Positions 43,675 through 52,789 are shown, counted from the stretch's first letter. The stretch is 64,000 nucleotides of DNA from Henriciella sp045287255 (GCF_045287255.1 NZ_CP137142.1:2356001-2420000); one strand, 5' to 3'. Numbers and translations: made by a program. Notes: generated from the letters alone by a model not told the origin.

Positions 43675-45003
43675 TTACTTTGGGTGACAGATCACCGGCA
43701 TCCATGTGTAGCCCTTCACGAAGGCTCCGGATGTCAGGCTTGGCTCATCCAGCACTTCAATATGACTGAACCGCTCCATGATCTCTTCCCAGAGTATGCG
43801 CAGCTGCAACTCACCCAGACGGTTGCCCACACAACGGTGAATCCCGAAGCCGAAGGACAAATGGTTGCGCGCCTGTTTGCGATCAATGATCAGACGGTTC
43901 GGATCTTCATCCCAGAACCGCTCGTCGCGATTGCCTGAGACATACCACATGGCGATCTGGTCGCCTTTCTTGATCGTCTGGCCATGCATCTCAACATCTT
44001 CAAGCGCGGTGCGGCGCATAAAGGCCAGTGGAGTCTGCCAGCGGATGACTTCAGAGACCATATTCGGGATCAGGCTCGGATCAGCCTTCAGCTTGGCATA
44101 TTCCTCAGGGAACTTGTTCAGGCCATAGACCGACGCTGACATCGAATTCCGTGTCGTGTCATTGCCACCCACGATTAGCAGGATGACATTACCCAGCAGC
44201 TCCATCGGCGCCATGTCACGAGTCTTTTCTCCATGCGCCAGAAGGCTGATCAAATCATTGCGCAAAGGCTCATTCTGCTTTTTCTGGTAAATGCCCATAA
44301 ACGTGGTCAGGCATTCCATAAGCTCGGCGCGCCACTGCTCTTCCCCGCCGGGGCAAATATCCGGATTGTCACGATTGGTTGAAATGTCAGACCAGCGGGT
44401 CAGCTTGCGTCTGTCCTCAAACGGGAAGTCAAACAGTGTTGCCAGCATCATTGTGGTCAGCTCAATGGACACTGTGTCGACCCAGTCAAACGGCTCGCCA
44501 ACCGGAACGCTATCAAGCAAGTCCTGTGTCCGTTTACGGATCAGCGGCTCAAACTCCTTGAGCATGTTCGGGGCAACTGCAGGCTGAACGGTTTTGCGTT
44601 GCTCGGAATGCTTGGGCTCGTCCATCGCGATGAACATTGGCAGTTCAAAATCTTCAATCGGCTCCCCCAGCACGATGCCACCATGCTCCCAGCTTGAAGA
44701 GAAACGCTTATGATCAACGTCAATCTTCATGACATCCTCATAGCGGGTGACAGACCAGAATGGCCCGACAAAGCTATCCGGGGTCCAGTGCAGCGGCGCC
44801 TCATCGCGCATCCGCTTGAACCGGTCCCAATAAGCCCCTTGCCGCCAGATTTCCGGGTCAGTGATATTCAACTCATCAATCGGCACATCATAGGCCCCCG
44901 GTGGGGTCTCATTAAACTCCAGATAGCCCGGATGCATTGGCTCCCGCGCAGTAATCTTTGGACGCTCCAGTCCATGTGGAATTTTGGTGAGTGTGTCTGC
45001 CAT
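43675..45003 (-). CDS. Cytochrome P450, CYP153-like alkane hydroxylase
   Basis: Soluble haem monooxygenase of 442 residues. The haem-binding FGFGIHRCVGNRLGELQL is characteristic of CYP153 enzymes, which hydroxylate the terminal carbon of medium-chain alkanes. Also seen are the I-helix VGGNDTTRN, the ExxR motif as EVIR, and FIAMDEPKHSEQRK. ATG 45003 (MADTLTK) has GGAGG 6 bases upstream. The ferredoxin and ferredoxin reductase that usually accompany CYP153 are not adjacent. Regulation cannot be read from the 105-base upstream gap. Confidence 0.9.
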   Translation of the reverse strand: MADTLTKIPHGLERPKITAREPMHPGYLEFNETPPGAYDVPIDELNITDPEIWRQGAYWDRFKRMRDEAPLHWTPDSFVGPFWSVTRYEDVMKIDVDHKRFSSSWEHGGIVLGEPIEDFELPMFIAMDEPKHSEQRKTVQPAVAPNMLKEFEPLIRKRTQDLLDSVPVGEPFDWVDTVSIELTTMMLATLFDFPFEDRRKLTRWSDISTNRDNPDICPGGEEQWRAELMECLTTFMGIYQKKQNEPLRNDLISLLAHGEKTRDMAPMELLGNVILLIVGGNDTTRNSMSASVYGLNKFPEEYAKLKADPSLIPNMVSEVIRWQTPLAFMRRTALEDVEMHGQTIKKGDQIAMWYVSGNRDERFWDEDPNRLIIDRKQARNHLSFGFGIHRCVGNRLGELQLRILWEEIMERFSHIEVLDEPSLTSGAFVKGYTWMPVICHPK

Positions 45004-45108
45004 CGGTGCCTCCATAGCGCGGTCTGTTTGCCGCTTAATCCTGACGTCGGTGTCAACTTTAGCATAAGCGAAACCAAAAAACCATGACGCATGCGTCACT
45101 TTTTTGAT

Positions 45109-45597
45109 TTACGTTGAGTAACGTTCGCGCCGAGCATTTTGGATGGCTCGCTCAAGCGCCTGCTTCAGGCTTTTACGCTCATCAGGGGTCAGAAAGCGTC
45201 CGATAATCCAGGCTTGCTGGCGATAGGCAATCTGTAGCTCACTCGGCGCTCGTTCCGGACATTCCAGATGGACACGGGCAAACGCGGTTGGAATTTCTGC
45301 CTGACGCAGCTTTCGCCCGGGCTGGTCATGTTCCAGCTCCACCCGATCAGCCGTCACCCGAACGCGCGTCACCTGCTTCTGGCTGCGCTGGCTCCACCGA
45401 AACGCCAGATAAATAGCCAGCGCATCAACTCCAAAGAACCCAATGACCGGGAAAGCCCCCATGGATAAAAACATCAGCCCAGCCAGAAAGCTGACACCCC
45501 CGACAATGCTCATCACAACCACAAAAGCTTTCGGGCTGAGCGAGCGGTTCGGTGTCAGGACAGCATCAAAATAGATTTTGTTCTGGGTCGGCGGCAT
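45109..45597 (-). CDS. DUF2244 membrane protein
   Basis: Protein of 162 residues. YFDAVLTPNRSLSPKAF precedes two membrane segments (about 25-45 and 47-65), followed by a cytoplasmic beta-rich domain with ELEHDQPGRK, LECPE and IGRFLTPDERKSLKQAL. This matches DUF2244, usually near cytochrome oxidase or nth in alphaproteobacteria; function unknown. Start ATG 45597 is preferred to upstream in-frame codons. Divergent from nth with a 79-base gap. Confidence 0.88.
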   Translation of the reverse strand: MPPTQNKIYFDAVLTPNRSLSPKAFVVVMSIVGGVSFLAGLMFLSMGAFPVIGFFGVDALAIYLAFRWSQRSQKQVTRVRVTADRVELEHDQPGRKLRQAEIPTAFARVHLECPERAPSELQIAYRQQAWIIGRFLTPDERKSLKQALERAIQNARRERYST

Positions 45598-45676
45598 AGG
45601 TAAAGTATAGCAGACAATTACGTAGTTTCCACAGGGGGCCTTGCGTCGCACCCCATGCGCTCTAAACCTCACACGC

Positions 45677-46411
45677 ATGGCCAACTCGACGACTCAGACA
45701 AAACGCAAACGCGCGCCCAAGACCTTTGGCAAAGTGAAGGCCGCTGAACTTTACGCGCGTCTCGCCGAAGATCGCCCCGACCCTCATACAGAGCTTGAAT
45801 TCGTAAATCCTTACACGCTGGTTGTCGCCGTAGCCCTGTCCGCGCAGGCAACCGATGTCGGCGTCAACAAAGCCACGAAAGACCTTTTCAAGATTGCTGA
45901 CACGCCAGAGAAAATGCTCGCGCTCGGGCTTGAAGGCGTGGAGCAGCACATCAAGACGATTGGTCTATGGCGCAACAAGGCCAAGAATGTCATCGCGCTC
46001 AGCCAGATGATCCTTGATGAGTTTGAGGGAAAAGTTCCGGAAACCCGCGATGAACTGGTGCGCCTACCGGGTGTTGGCCGCAAGACCGCCAATGTCGTCC
46101 TGAACGAAGCGTTCGGGCAGCCCACCATTGCTGTCGATACCCACATTTTCCGCGTGTCTAATCGCACCGGCCTTGCCCCGGGCAAGGACCCGGATCAGGT
46201 CGAAGCCAGCCTCGAACGCACGACGCCAGATGAATACAAGCTTGGCGCACACCACTGGCTGATCCTGCATGGCCGCTATACCTGCGTCGCGCGTAAACCG
46301 AAATGCTGGGATTGCGTGATCTCGGACCTCTGCCGCTTCAAAGAGAAAACACCCGATCCGGCGAAGACTTCTTCGCTCGGCCCCAAGAAACCCATAACCC
46401 GCCAGGCTTAG
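45677..46411 (+). CDS. nth: Endonuclease III
   Basis: Base-excision repair glycosylase/AP lyase of 244 residues acting on oxidised pyrimidines. The helix-hairpin-helix LPGVGRKTANVV holds the catalytic Lys, VDTHIFR the catalytic Asp. Four cysteines in a C-x6-C-x2-C-x5-C pattern near the C-terminus bind [4Fe-4S]. A Lys-rich N-terminal extension of about 20 residues is longer than E. coli Nth. It overlaps the convergent XRE gene by 4 bases (TTAG). Confidence 0.97.
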   Translation: MANSTTQTKRKRAPKTFGKVKAAELYARLAEDRPDPHTELEFVNPYTLVVAVALSAQATDVGVNKATKDLFKIADTPEKMLALGLEGVEQHIKTIGLWRNKAKNVIALSQMILDEFEGKVPETRDELVRLPGVGRKTANVVLNEAFGQPTIAVDTHIFRVSNRTGLAPGKDPDQVEASLERTTPDEYKLGAHHWLILHGRYTCVARKPKCWDCVISDLCRFKEKTPDPAKTSSLGPKKPITRQA

Positions 46412-46803
46412 GCGGCCACCCGGTCCGAGGGGCGATTATGGTCAATCAAAGTCTTGATCGCGACCAATATATCCGTTGATGAAACATCAATGATCAGATC
46501 GGTGATTTCCTGCTTCAGGATGTCGAGATGCCGATCGCTTTCAAGGCGCGCATACTGTTCGACGCTTTCAGGAAGAAGGTCGAGTACGGAACAATCCAGT
46601 GCTGCCGCAATCTGTGCCAGCATGCCCCCGGACAGACGAAGCACGCCCGCTTCATATTTATGATATTGTTGCGATACGATGCCGAGCTTTTCGGCAATCA
46701 TCGCCTGTGTAACCCCTTGCTGCAGACGGACCGATTTGATCCGCTTTCGCAGCGCTGTGTCGATATTCGACACTTTCTGGGCGTGGACCTGTTTGTCTGA
46801 CAC
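46408..46803 (-). CDS. XRE-family transcriptional regulator
   Basis: Protein of 131 residues with a Cro/CI helix-turn-helix at about residues 19-75 (LRKRIKSVRLQQGVTQAMIAEKLG, SQQYHKYEAG). The C-terminal 50 residues are helical and acidic and could dimerise. Related regulators are common in Caulobacterales and often act on single targets. It lies upstream of an AT-rich gap, where it could bind. Confidence 0.85.
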   Translation of the reverse strand: MSDKQVHAQKVSNIDTALRKRIKSVRLQQGVTQAMIAEKLGIVSQQYHKYEAGVLRLSGGMLAQIAAALDCSVLDLLPESVEQYARLESDRHLDILKQEITDLIIDVSSTDILVAIKTLIDHNRPSDRVAA

Positions 46804-47030
46804 CTGCGCTTCCTTCTATATCAGAGCCAAGCTGGCCCAGAATTTCCCCACCCACACGCACACCCAAGGCGAATATATCTATAATTTCTAATTTAAGTTG
46901 TTTTTTGGTTTAAAACTAGTGAAAATCGAATTTATTCTCTCGATTGGCCTTATATCTCAATGATGACAACAGATACGCGCGCTAACCAGATCGATTTCAG
47001 GTCGCATAAGAGGTAGAAATAGCCGCGTGA
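46804..47030. other. AT-rich non-coding region
   Basis: With 47065-47188 this is the longest gene-free stretch (385 bases). The part at 46860-47000 is clearly more AT-rich than the surrounding sequence. It probably holds the promoter of the XRE gene. I see no RNA gene, repeat or mobile-element end. The small palindrome GAACCAGGTTC at 47102-47112 is unassigned. Confidence 0.5.
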
Positions 47031-47064
47031 TAATAAAACGGCCGGCACCCCAAAGGGGTAACCG
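47031..47064 (-). terminator. Terminator of the flgB-to-flhB operon
   Basis: Minus-strand stem CGG-T-TACCCC / GGGGTG-CCG with one bulged base and a 3-base loop, followed by GTTTTATTATC. It lies 125 bases past the last gene. Confidence 0.65.
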
Positions 47065-47188
47065 ACCAAGGTGTGAAGCGGGCGGGCTTCATATGGTCTA
47101 TGAACCAGGTTCAATTTGGTTCCAAAAAAGTTTGGAGCTTTATCATTCTATTTTATTGCTGGGCCGCAGCGACTGTTCAGGGCTGTTA

Positions 47189-47485
47189 CTACGCCTTCTC
47201 ATGCGCAATGCATTTTTTCAGCTCAATCTCGATCAGGGCAACCTCCGAAACCGCTGCCTGCCTCTGTGCCTTCAGTTCAGCAATCTGCGCGGTATAGGCC
47301 TGGTGCTGTATCGCATAGAGGCTCAAATCCTCCACCTGGCCGACTTTAAGCTCCAGCGCCTGCTGCAAGGTCTCAATCCTTGTATCAATATCCGCAAGCA
47401 TGCCCTGCGCCCGGGTCAGCTGACCCAGAATTTTTGCCTTCTTCAAGGCCCGCAAATCCTCATGACTGATAGCTTTAGCTGGCAT
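47189..47485 (-). CDS. Small coiled-coil protein, possibly FliJ-like
   Basis: Protein of 98 residues, almost entirely helical and rich in Gln, Ala, Leu, Lys and Glu, with heptad-like LSHEDLRALKKAK and LTRAQGMLADIDTRIETLQQALE. It is the last gene of the flgB-flhB operon, overlapping the flhB stop by one base. Its size, coiled-coil nature and position next to export-gate genes suggest a FliJ-type chaperone for the FliI ATPase, but I see no specific motif. Unknown function is the safe reading. Confidence 0.6.
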   Translation of the reverse strand: MPAKAISHEDLRALKKAKILGQLTRAQGMLADIDTRIETLQQALELKVGQVEDLSLYAIQHQAYTAQIAELKAQRQAAVSEVALIEIELKKCIAHEKA

Positions 47486-48576
47486 TACCCGTCCCTCCCC
47501 GACATGGCCCCGCGAATGCGGTCAACATACTGGATGGCTGCCGCCACCGCAGCAAAATGCTCGGGATGAATCTCTTCATCAATTTCAACGGTGGCATAGA
47601 TGGCCCGCGTACTGGGCGGGTCGCGATAGATCGGCACCTGATGGGCAATCGCAATTTCACGAATTTTGGCCGCGAGGTGATCGACACCCTTGGCCACGAC
47701 GACCGGTGCTTTCTGAGTTTCAGGGTCCCATTTCAGGGCGACCGCATAGTGTTCCGGGTTGACCATGATCACGGTAGACGTCTCCACATTCTTCATCATC
47801 TGACCGCGCGAAATCTTGGCACCCTTTTCGCGTCTTTGCTGTTTAAGCAGCGGATCACCCTCACTCTGCTTGAGTTCCTTCTTCATCTCCTCACGCGTCA
47901 TTTTCAGGCGATTGGCGTGCAGGCGTTTCTGGATCGGGAAGTCAATCGCCGCGAGGATGAACTGGAAAACAGCAAACGCAATAATCAGCTTTAGCACCTG
48001 CTCGAAGGCGAAATTGCCGATCTGATCGGTTTGCAGGGCGCTCGCCCCGTAATAGTCCTGCGCAAAATTCAGAAGAAAAATCCCGGCAATCACCCCGGCA
48101 ACAATCATCTTTGCCGCATCGCGCAGGAAGTCGATCAGACCTTGCGGACCATACTTCTTCTTGATGTTTTCAACCGGGTTCAGCTTCTTCATTTCCGGTT
48201 TGATCTTCTTGGCCGAAAACGCAAAAGCCTGGGTCGCGACAATCACGCCAAGTACAATCGCCACCAAAATTAGCAGCGGACTCATGATCGTCAAAACGAT
48301 GGCGACCAGCGTGCCGAGCGTCATGTCTCCGCCTTGTTTGAACACATCGGTGGAATAAGCATCAGCGTGATGAAAGAAGCCGAACAGGTCTTTGGCGAGC
48401 GCCCCTCCGGCAACAAACTTGAACACGAAGGTAATAACCAGAATACCGATAACCACGGCCAGGCCGGTCATCTCCTTCGACTGAGCAATATTCCCTTCTT
48501 CGCGGGCTTGCCGCTGTTTCTGTTCGGAGGCTTCAAATTCCTTTTCGCCACTATCCTCTTCACCTGAATCAGCCAT
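47485..48576 (-). CDS. flhB: Flagellar export switch protein FlhB
   Basis: Protein of 363 residues with four membrane segments and a cytoplasmic domain that switches export from rod/hook to filament substrates by self-cleavage between Asn and Pro. The cleavage motif here is N273-P-E-H276, not the common NPTH; the residues needed for cleavage (Asn, Pro, His) remain. The cytoplasmic KMTREEMKKELKQSEGDP, VVVAKGVD and PPSTRAIYATVEIDEEI are typical. Confidence 0.96.
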   Translation of the reverse strand: MADSGEEDSGEKEFEASEQKQRQAREEGNIAQSKEMTGLAVVIGILVITFVFKFVAGGALAKDLFGFFHHADAYSTDVFKQGGDMTLGTLVAIVLTIMSPLLILVAIVLGVIVATQAFAFSAKKIKPEMKKLNPVENIKKKYGPQGLIDFLRDAAKMIVAGVIAGIFLLNFAQDYYGASALQTDQIGNFAFEQVLKLIIAFAVFQFILAAIDFPIQKRLHANRLKMTREEMKKELKQSEGDPLLKQQRREKGAKISRGQMMKNVETSTVIMVNPEHYAVALKWDPETQKAPVVVAKGVDHLAAKIREIAIAHQVPIYRDPPSTRAIYATVEIDEEIHPEHFAAVAAAIQYVDRIRGAMSGRDG

Positions 48577-48584
48577 GTCCTACC

Positions 48585-49340
48585 TCACATCCACGGCACA
48601 AAATCAGGCAACCGGTCTTTCCAGACCAGCAGCAGGCTTGTGACCGATACAGTCAGGATAAACACGCCCGCCCCAACCATGAAGGGGGCGCCAACAAAGG
48701 CCACCATCAGCTGTGGCATCGCTTTGTTGATGAAGCCGAGACTGATATTGTAAATCAAGCTGACCGTGACAAAGGGCCAGGCAAGATTCAGCGCAAAGTT
48801 AAACGCGGCAAAGAAGGCCTCAATCAAAGCCGACAGCTCAATCAGACCATAGCCCCCCATCGGCACCTGCCCATATAGCTGCAGGAAGCCCTCAAACGCG
48901 CTGACATGATAATTCGCGGTCAGCAGGATCGCCGCCCCCGCCATGCCCAGCAGGTTCGATGTCAGCGTCTGCGCCTCGGTTTCCAAACCCACGCCGAGGA
49001 ATTGCGCCAGCCCAATCGACTGGGCCACGATGCTACCCACGATGCTCAAAATCCAGATCGACAGGCGCAGGCTCACCCCAAGACAAAAGCCAATGGCAAT
49101 TTCACCCACGATGACAGACAGGAAGCCGGCCAGCGGCAGGATTGGAACCGGGGCGACAATTCCCATACTGGTAAAGGCCAGCGACAGGGACAGCAGCACC
49201 AGAACCCGCACACGGACCGGGATCACCTGCTCACCAATGCCGGGCAACATGAAAATCAGCAGCGACAGCCGCGCCATGACGATAAAAAACTGAGACCCGA
49301 AGAGCGAGAGCGCGGCCCAACCCATGGGCTCCACCAACAT
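48585..49340 (-). CDS. fliR: Flagellar biosynthetic protein FliR
   Basis: Export-gate membrane protein of 251 residues, about six hydrophobic segments. FMLPGIGEQVIPVRVRV, ASQTGNL-like region AQTLTSNLLGMAGAAILL and INKAMPQLMVAFVGAPFM are family features. One base overlaps flhA; 8 bases precede flhB. Confidence 0.94.
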   Translation of the reverse strand: MLVEPMGWAALSLFGSQFFIVMARLSLLIFMLPGIGEQVIPVRVRVLVLLSLSLAFTSMGIVAPVPILPLAGFLSVIVGEIAIGFCLGVSLRLSIWILSIVGSIVAQSIGLAQFLGVGLETEAQTLTSNLLGMAGAAILLTANYHVSAFEGFLQLYGQVPMGGYGLIELSALIEAFFAAFNFALNLAWPFVTVSLIYNISLGFINKAMPQLMVAFVGAPFMVGAGVFILTVSVTSLLLVWKDRLPDFVPWM

Positions 49341-51412
49341 CAGACCACTCCGACAATCTGCGGTTTAGCTTTCGGGTTCACTTCCTCATAGGCCAGCACG
49401 GCATTGCGTACGCCCTTACTGGCCAGAATGGTTTGCACGAAACGGCGGCGACGCGATGAAGTCGCAACCGAAGCCACGATCCCCTGTTGAGCGGATTCAT
49501 TCAGCTTGTTCTGCAACCCATTGATCAGCTCACCAAACAGTTCCGGCGGCAGGGCAATATCTGATCCGCCATCTGTCTTGACCTCATACTCGGCAAAACG
49601 CTGTTCCCAGGCTGAGGAAATCTGCACCAGTGGCAGCCGCCCCTTATTATCCTTCAAGCGCTCAACAATCTGGAAAGCCAGACGCTGACGCACCAGTTCC
49701 ACGGTCTGGGTCAACGGCATGCCATTGGTCTTGGCTTCAGCTACGGTCTCGATGATCAGGAAGAGGTTGCGGATTGAAACCCGCTCTTCCAGAAGCGTCC
49801 GCAGGACAGCCAGCAGCAACTCGCTCGGCACCTTGCCGGGAATATACTCATCCAGAAAGCGCTGATTGGCTGAGCTACGATCAGGGTCGCTGATACTGGT
49901 CAGGGCATCAAGAGTGTCCATCATAACCGGGCGAGTAAAGATCAGAGAGAAGTTTGCCTGGATCACTTCCAGCAAGTGCGTCGCCAGAACCTCAATCGGT
50001 TCCACAGTTGGGATACCCGCTGCGCCGAGTTCCTGCTTGCGTGTTCCCGGCAACCAACGCGCCGATGCCTTGTAAACAGGTTCTTTGACATGCTCGCCCT
50101 GGAGATGCGGCATGTGATCGTCTTCCATCAGGGCCAGCACATTGCCCGGACGCACAAAGCCAGACTCAATCGTCACGCCCTGAATTTTCAAGCGATACTC
50201 ATTGGGTTGCAGGATCGCATTATCCGTCATGCGGATCGCTGGCAGGACGAAGCCATATTCTTCAGCAATATAACGCCGGATCTTCTCAACGCGGTTTTCG
50301 ATCCCCTGCTCCCCCTGCAGGATGACGCCAACCAGATCGCTCGCCACCTCAAGATGGATTTCGTCCGCATAAATAGAATCGCCTATGAGTTTGGGCGCTT
50401 CAGGTTCAGCGCCCTCTCCCTCTTCGGCGGTGGCATCTCCTGGTTTCTCCGACGGGATAAACCAGGAGAAAGTCGCCAGTCCCGCTGCGGCCAGCATGAA
50501 GGGCAGGAAAGGCAGACCCGGCATCAGGGCAAAGACTGCCAGAATGCCAGAGACGATGAGCAAGACCGGACGGTTACCAACCAACTGCAAGCCAACAGCG
50601 CGGTCAATCGCGCCTTCGTCACGCCCCTTGGACAGCAAGAGACCGGCCGCAACCGAAACAATAATCGCTGGGATTTGCGAGACCAGACCATCACCAACCG
50701 TCAGGATGGAATAGTTATTGGCCGCTTCTTCAAAGCTCAGGCTATGGGCCGCCAGACCAAACCCGATCCCGGCAACCAGATTCAGAGCCGTAATCAGCAG
50801 GCCCGCAATCGCATCGCCCTTAACAAACTTGGAGGCACCATCCAGCGAGCCGAGGAAAGCGGCTTCTTCCTGCTCGCGCTGGCGCATTTGCTTGGCTTCT
50901 TCGTGGCTGATCGCCCCAACCGCAAGGTCGGAGTCGATCGCCAACTGCTTCCCGGGCATCGCGTCCAGGGCGAAACGTGCCCCAACTTCTGCCATCCGGC
51001 CCGCACCTTTGGTAATCACCATGAAGTTCACGATGATCAGCACGCCAAAGATCACCAGACCGACAAACAGGTTGCCGCCCATAATGAACATCGCAAAGCC
51101 TTCAATGACCCCACCCGCCGCATCTGTACCGGAATGACCCTCGCTAATGATCAGCTTGGTCGATGACACGTTCAACGCCAATCGCAGGATCAGTGAAGCC
51201 AGTAGGACACTCGGAAAAGAGGAGAAATCCAGTGGCTTCTCAATGAACAGAACCGTCGTAAAAATCAGAATGGCCAGCGCAAAGGAAATGGTCAGGCCAA
51301 TGTCCAGAATCCATGCGGGAACCGGCAACACCATGACCAGAATGATCACCATCAGGCCAATCGCCATCAGGGAGGTTGAGCTGTTTTCGGAGAAGACTTT
51401 GGTCAGGTCCAT
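49340..51412 (-). CDS. flhA: Flagellar export gate protein FlhA
   Basis: Protein of 690 residues. An N-terminal membrane half (about eight segments) includes the FHIPEP-type signature RMAEVGARFALDAMPGKQLAIDSDL, followed by a cytoplasmic export-docking half (residues 330-690) that forms the nonameric ring. Ends KPQIVGVV. Fifth gene in the operon, 6 bases after fliQ. Confidence 0.97.
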   Translation of the reverse strand: MDLTKVFSENSSTSLMAIGLMVIILVMVLPVPAWILDIGLTISFALAILIFTTVLFIEKPLDFSSFPSVLLASLILRLALNVSSTKLIISEGHSGTDAAGGVIEGFAMFIMGGNLFVGLVIFGVLIIVNFMVITKGAGRMAEVGARFALDAMPGKQLAIDSDLAVGAISHEEAKQMRQREQEEAAFLGSLDGASKFVKGDAIAGLLITALNLVAGIGFGLAAHSLSFEEAANNYSILTVGDGLVSQIPAIIVSVAAGLLLSKGRDEGAIDRAVGLQLVGNRPVLLIVSGILAVFALMPGLPFLPFMLAAAGLATFSWFIPSEKPGDATAEEGEGAEPEAPKLIGDSIYADEIHLEVASDLVGVILQGEQGIENRVEKIRRYIAEEYGFVLPAIRMTDNAILQPNEYRLKIQGVTIESGFVRPGNVLALMEDDHMPHLQGEHVKEPVYKASARWLPGTRKQELGAAGIPTVEPIEVLATHLLEVIQANFSLIFTRPVMMDTLDALTSISDPDRSSANQRFLDEYIPGKVPSELLLAVLRTLLEERVSIRNLFLIIETVAEAKTNGMPLTQTVELVRQRLAFQIVERLKDNKGRLPLVQISSAWEQRFAEYEVKTDGGSDIALPPELFGELINGLQNKLNESAQQGIVASVATSSRRRRFVQTILASKGVRNAVLAYEEVNPKAKPQIVGVV

Positions 51413-51418
51413 GATCGA

Positions 51419-51682
51419 TCAGGCCCCAACCAACGGCATGACCGAATTGAAAAAGAAGTCGAGACACACTTGCGTCATGTAGCCAAGCGTCAGGAAGAAC
51501 ACGACGACCACCGCAATGATCTTCGGAATAAAGGTCAGGGTCATTTCCTGAATGGAGGTCAGCGCCTGACCCAGGCCAATCACGAAGCCCAGAATAAGTG
51601 TGACAATAAGAATTGGGGCGCCCATCAAAACGGCCGCCCACAATGCTCCACGCAAGACTTCAAAGATTTCGGCTTCTGCCAT
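51419..51682 (-). CDS. fliQ: Flagellar biosynthetic protein FliQ
   Basis: Export-gate protein of 87 residues with two membrane helices. VLMGAPILIVTLILGFVIGLGQALTSIQEMTLTFIPK is the family core, including the QExTLxFxPK motif. FliP, its usual partner, is not in this operon. Confidence 0.96.
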   Translation of the reverse strand: MAEAEIFEVLRGALWAAVLMGAPILIVTLILGFVIGLGQALTSIQEMTLTFIPKIIAVVVVFFLTLGYMTQVCLDFFFNSVMPLVGA

Positions 51683-51697
51683 CCCAATTGCCCCTGC

Positions 51698-51997
51698 CTA
51701 TACTGGCATTCTCAACAGTTCCTGATAGGCTTCTACAACCTTGTCCCTGATCGTTACCGCGGTATCGAGCACCAGCTCCGCATTCGCTAATGCTTCAACC
51801 ATGGCGTGCGGGTCTGCACCGGAAACCGCCGCATCAATCGCGGTTTTTTCCGCCTGTTGCAGAGTCGCCTTAAAGTCCGCCACGCCTTCTGCGATGACAT
51901 TCTTGTCTTCGGTTGGCTTGACCGCCTCTGTGCCCGCCGTTGCAGCCGGTTTAATCGCCTGGAACGCTGCGTACGGATTAACCCCGATCCCCGACAT
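51698..51997 (-). CDS. fliE: Flagellar hook-basal body protein FliE
   Basis: Protein of 99 residues joining the MS-ring to the rod. The C-terminal VVEAYQELLRMPV and the middle VRDKVVEAYQE/ELVLDTAVTIRDK region match FliE; the N-terminus is Ala/Pro-rich. 15 bases after, fliQ starts. Confidence 0.93.
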   Translation of the reverse strand: MSGIGVNPYAAFQAIKPAATAGTEAVKPTEDKNVIAEGVADFKATLQQAEKTAIDAAVSGADPHAMVEALANAELVLDTAVTIRDKVVEAYQELLRMPV

Positions 51998-52008
51998 TAA
52001 ACTTGCTC

Positions 52009-52383
52009 CTATCGTCTAAGAATATCGAGCAGGGAGGAATACATGGTCCGCGCCTGCTGAAATGAGTTAAGGTTGGCCTCATAGACCCGGCCCGCTTCAC
52101 GCATGTCCGCCATCTCAACGACGAGAGAGACATTCGAACTGGTCACATAACCAGCATCATCGGCCATAGGGTGCTTGGGGTCATAGACTTGATCCCCCGG
52201 TGTCTGGTCCAGCGCCACGAAAGCTGCGCGAAAATCATCAGCAGTGGTTTCCGGCACCAGAATCTTACGCTTGTAGCCTGGCGTGTCAGCATTCGAGATA
52301 TTCTCCGATGTCACGCCAATCCGCTTGGTCTGGAGCTCCATGCCCGAAACGGCCTGCTGCATCGTTAGCTTAAAAGCATTCAT
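52009..52383 (-). CDS. flgC: Flagellar basal-body rod protein FlgC
   Basis: Proximal rod protein of 124 residues. SGMELQTKRIGVTSENISNADTPGYKRK is the shared rod/hook N-terminal motif, and VYEANLNSFQQARTMYSSLLDILR the C-terminal helix. Shorter than E. coli FlgC (134). Confidence 0.95.
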   Translation of the reverse strand: MNAFKLTMQQAVSGMELQTKRIGVTSENISNADTPGYKRKILVPETTADDFRAAFVALDQTPGDQVYDPKHPMADDAGYVTSSNVSLVVEMADMREAGRVYEANLNSFQQARTMYSSLLDILRR

Positions 52384-52393
52384 TCAAGCCTCC

Positions 52394-52753
52394 CTAGCGT
52401 CCGCGACCAATGGCTGTGCGCAACAGGTCCAGCGATTTGCTGTACACGGTCAACGCCATATTATGCTGGCCAAACGCCTCAGCAGATTTGAAAATCTCAT
52501 GCTCAAGGCTGACCGTATTGCCATTCGGGGCCGCTGGCGTGCCCGCATCCATGGTTTTAAAACTGGCCTTCAAGGCGTCTGGCGAACCAGATTGTCCGAC
52601 GCGCGCCAGGTAATCCTGAAAACTCTCGACTTCCTGTGCCTTATAGCCAGCCTCGCCATAGCGAGACACATTTTCGGCGCTGACCCGTTGCGATTCCGCC
52701 GCATGCCGAGTCATGGCACTATACAGTTTCAGAACCTCAAGATCGGTAATCAT
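52394..52753 (-). CDS. flgB: Flagellar basal-body rod protein FlgB
   Basis: Proximal rod protein of 119 residues. LKLYSAMTRHAAESQRVSAENVSRYGEAGYKAQEV matches the FlgB N-terminal rod motif. ATG 52753 (MITDLEVL) is chosen; the frame is open 13 codons further, into the promoter region. First gene of the flgB-flgC-fliE-fliQ-flhA-fliR-flhB operon, with a conserved 30-bp element 37 bases upstream. Confidence 0.94.
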   Translation of the reverse strand: MITDLEVLKLYSAMTRHAAESQRVSAENVSRYGEAGYKAQEVESFQDYLARVGQSGSPDALKASFKTMDAGTPAAPNGNTVSLEHEIFKSAEAFGQHNMALTVYSKSLDLLRTAIGRGR

Positions 52754-52789
52754 GAAAAAAATCGCCGTTTTTGTTAACCTTTCCCAAAA

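Noticed and set aside
47109..47123. LexA-like GTTC repeat
   Set aside because: Spacing is 6, not the 7 bases of the alphaproteobacterial GTTC-N7-GTTC box, and no SOS gene is adjacent.
49976..51166. 396-codon open frame on the plus strand
   Set aside because: It lies entirely antisense to flhA, whose conserved signature is intact; the translation is Arg/Gln/His-rich and has no family features.
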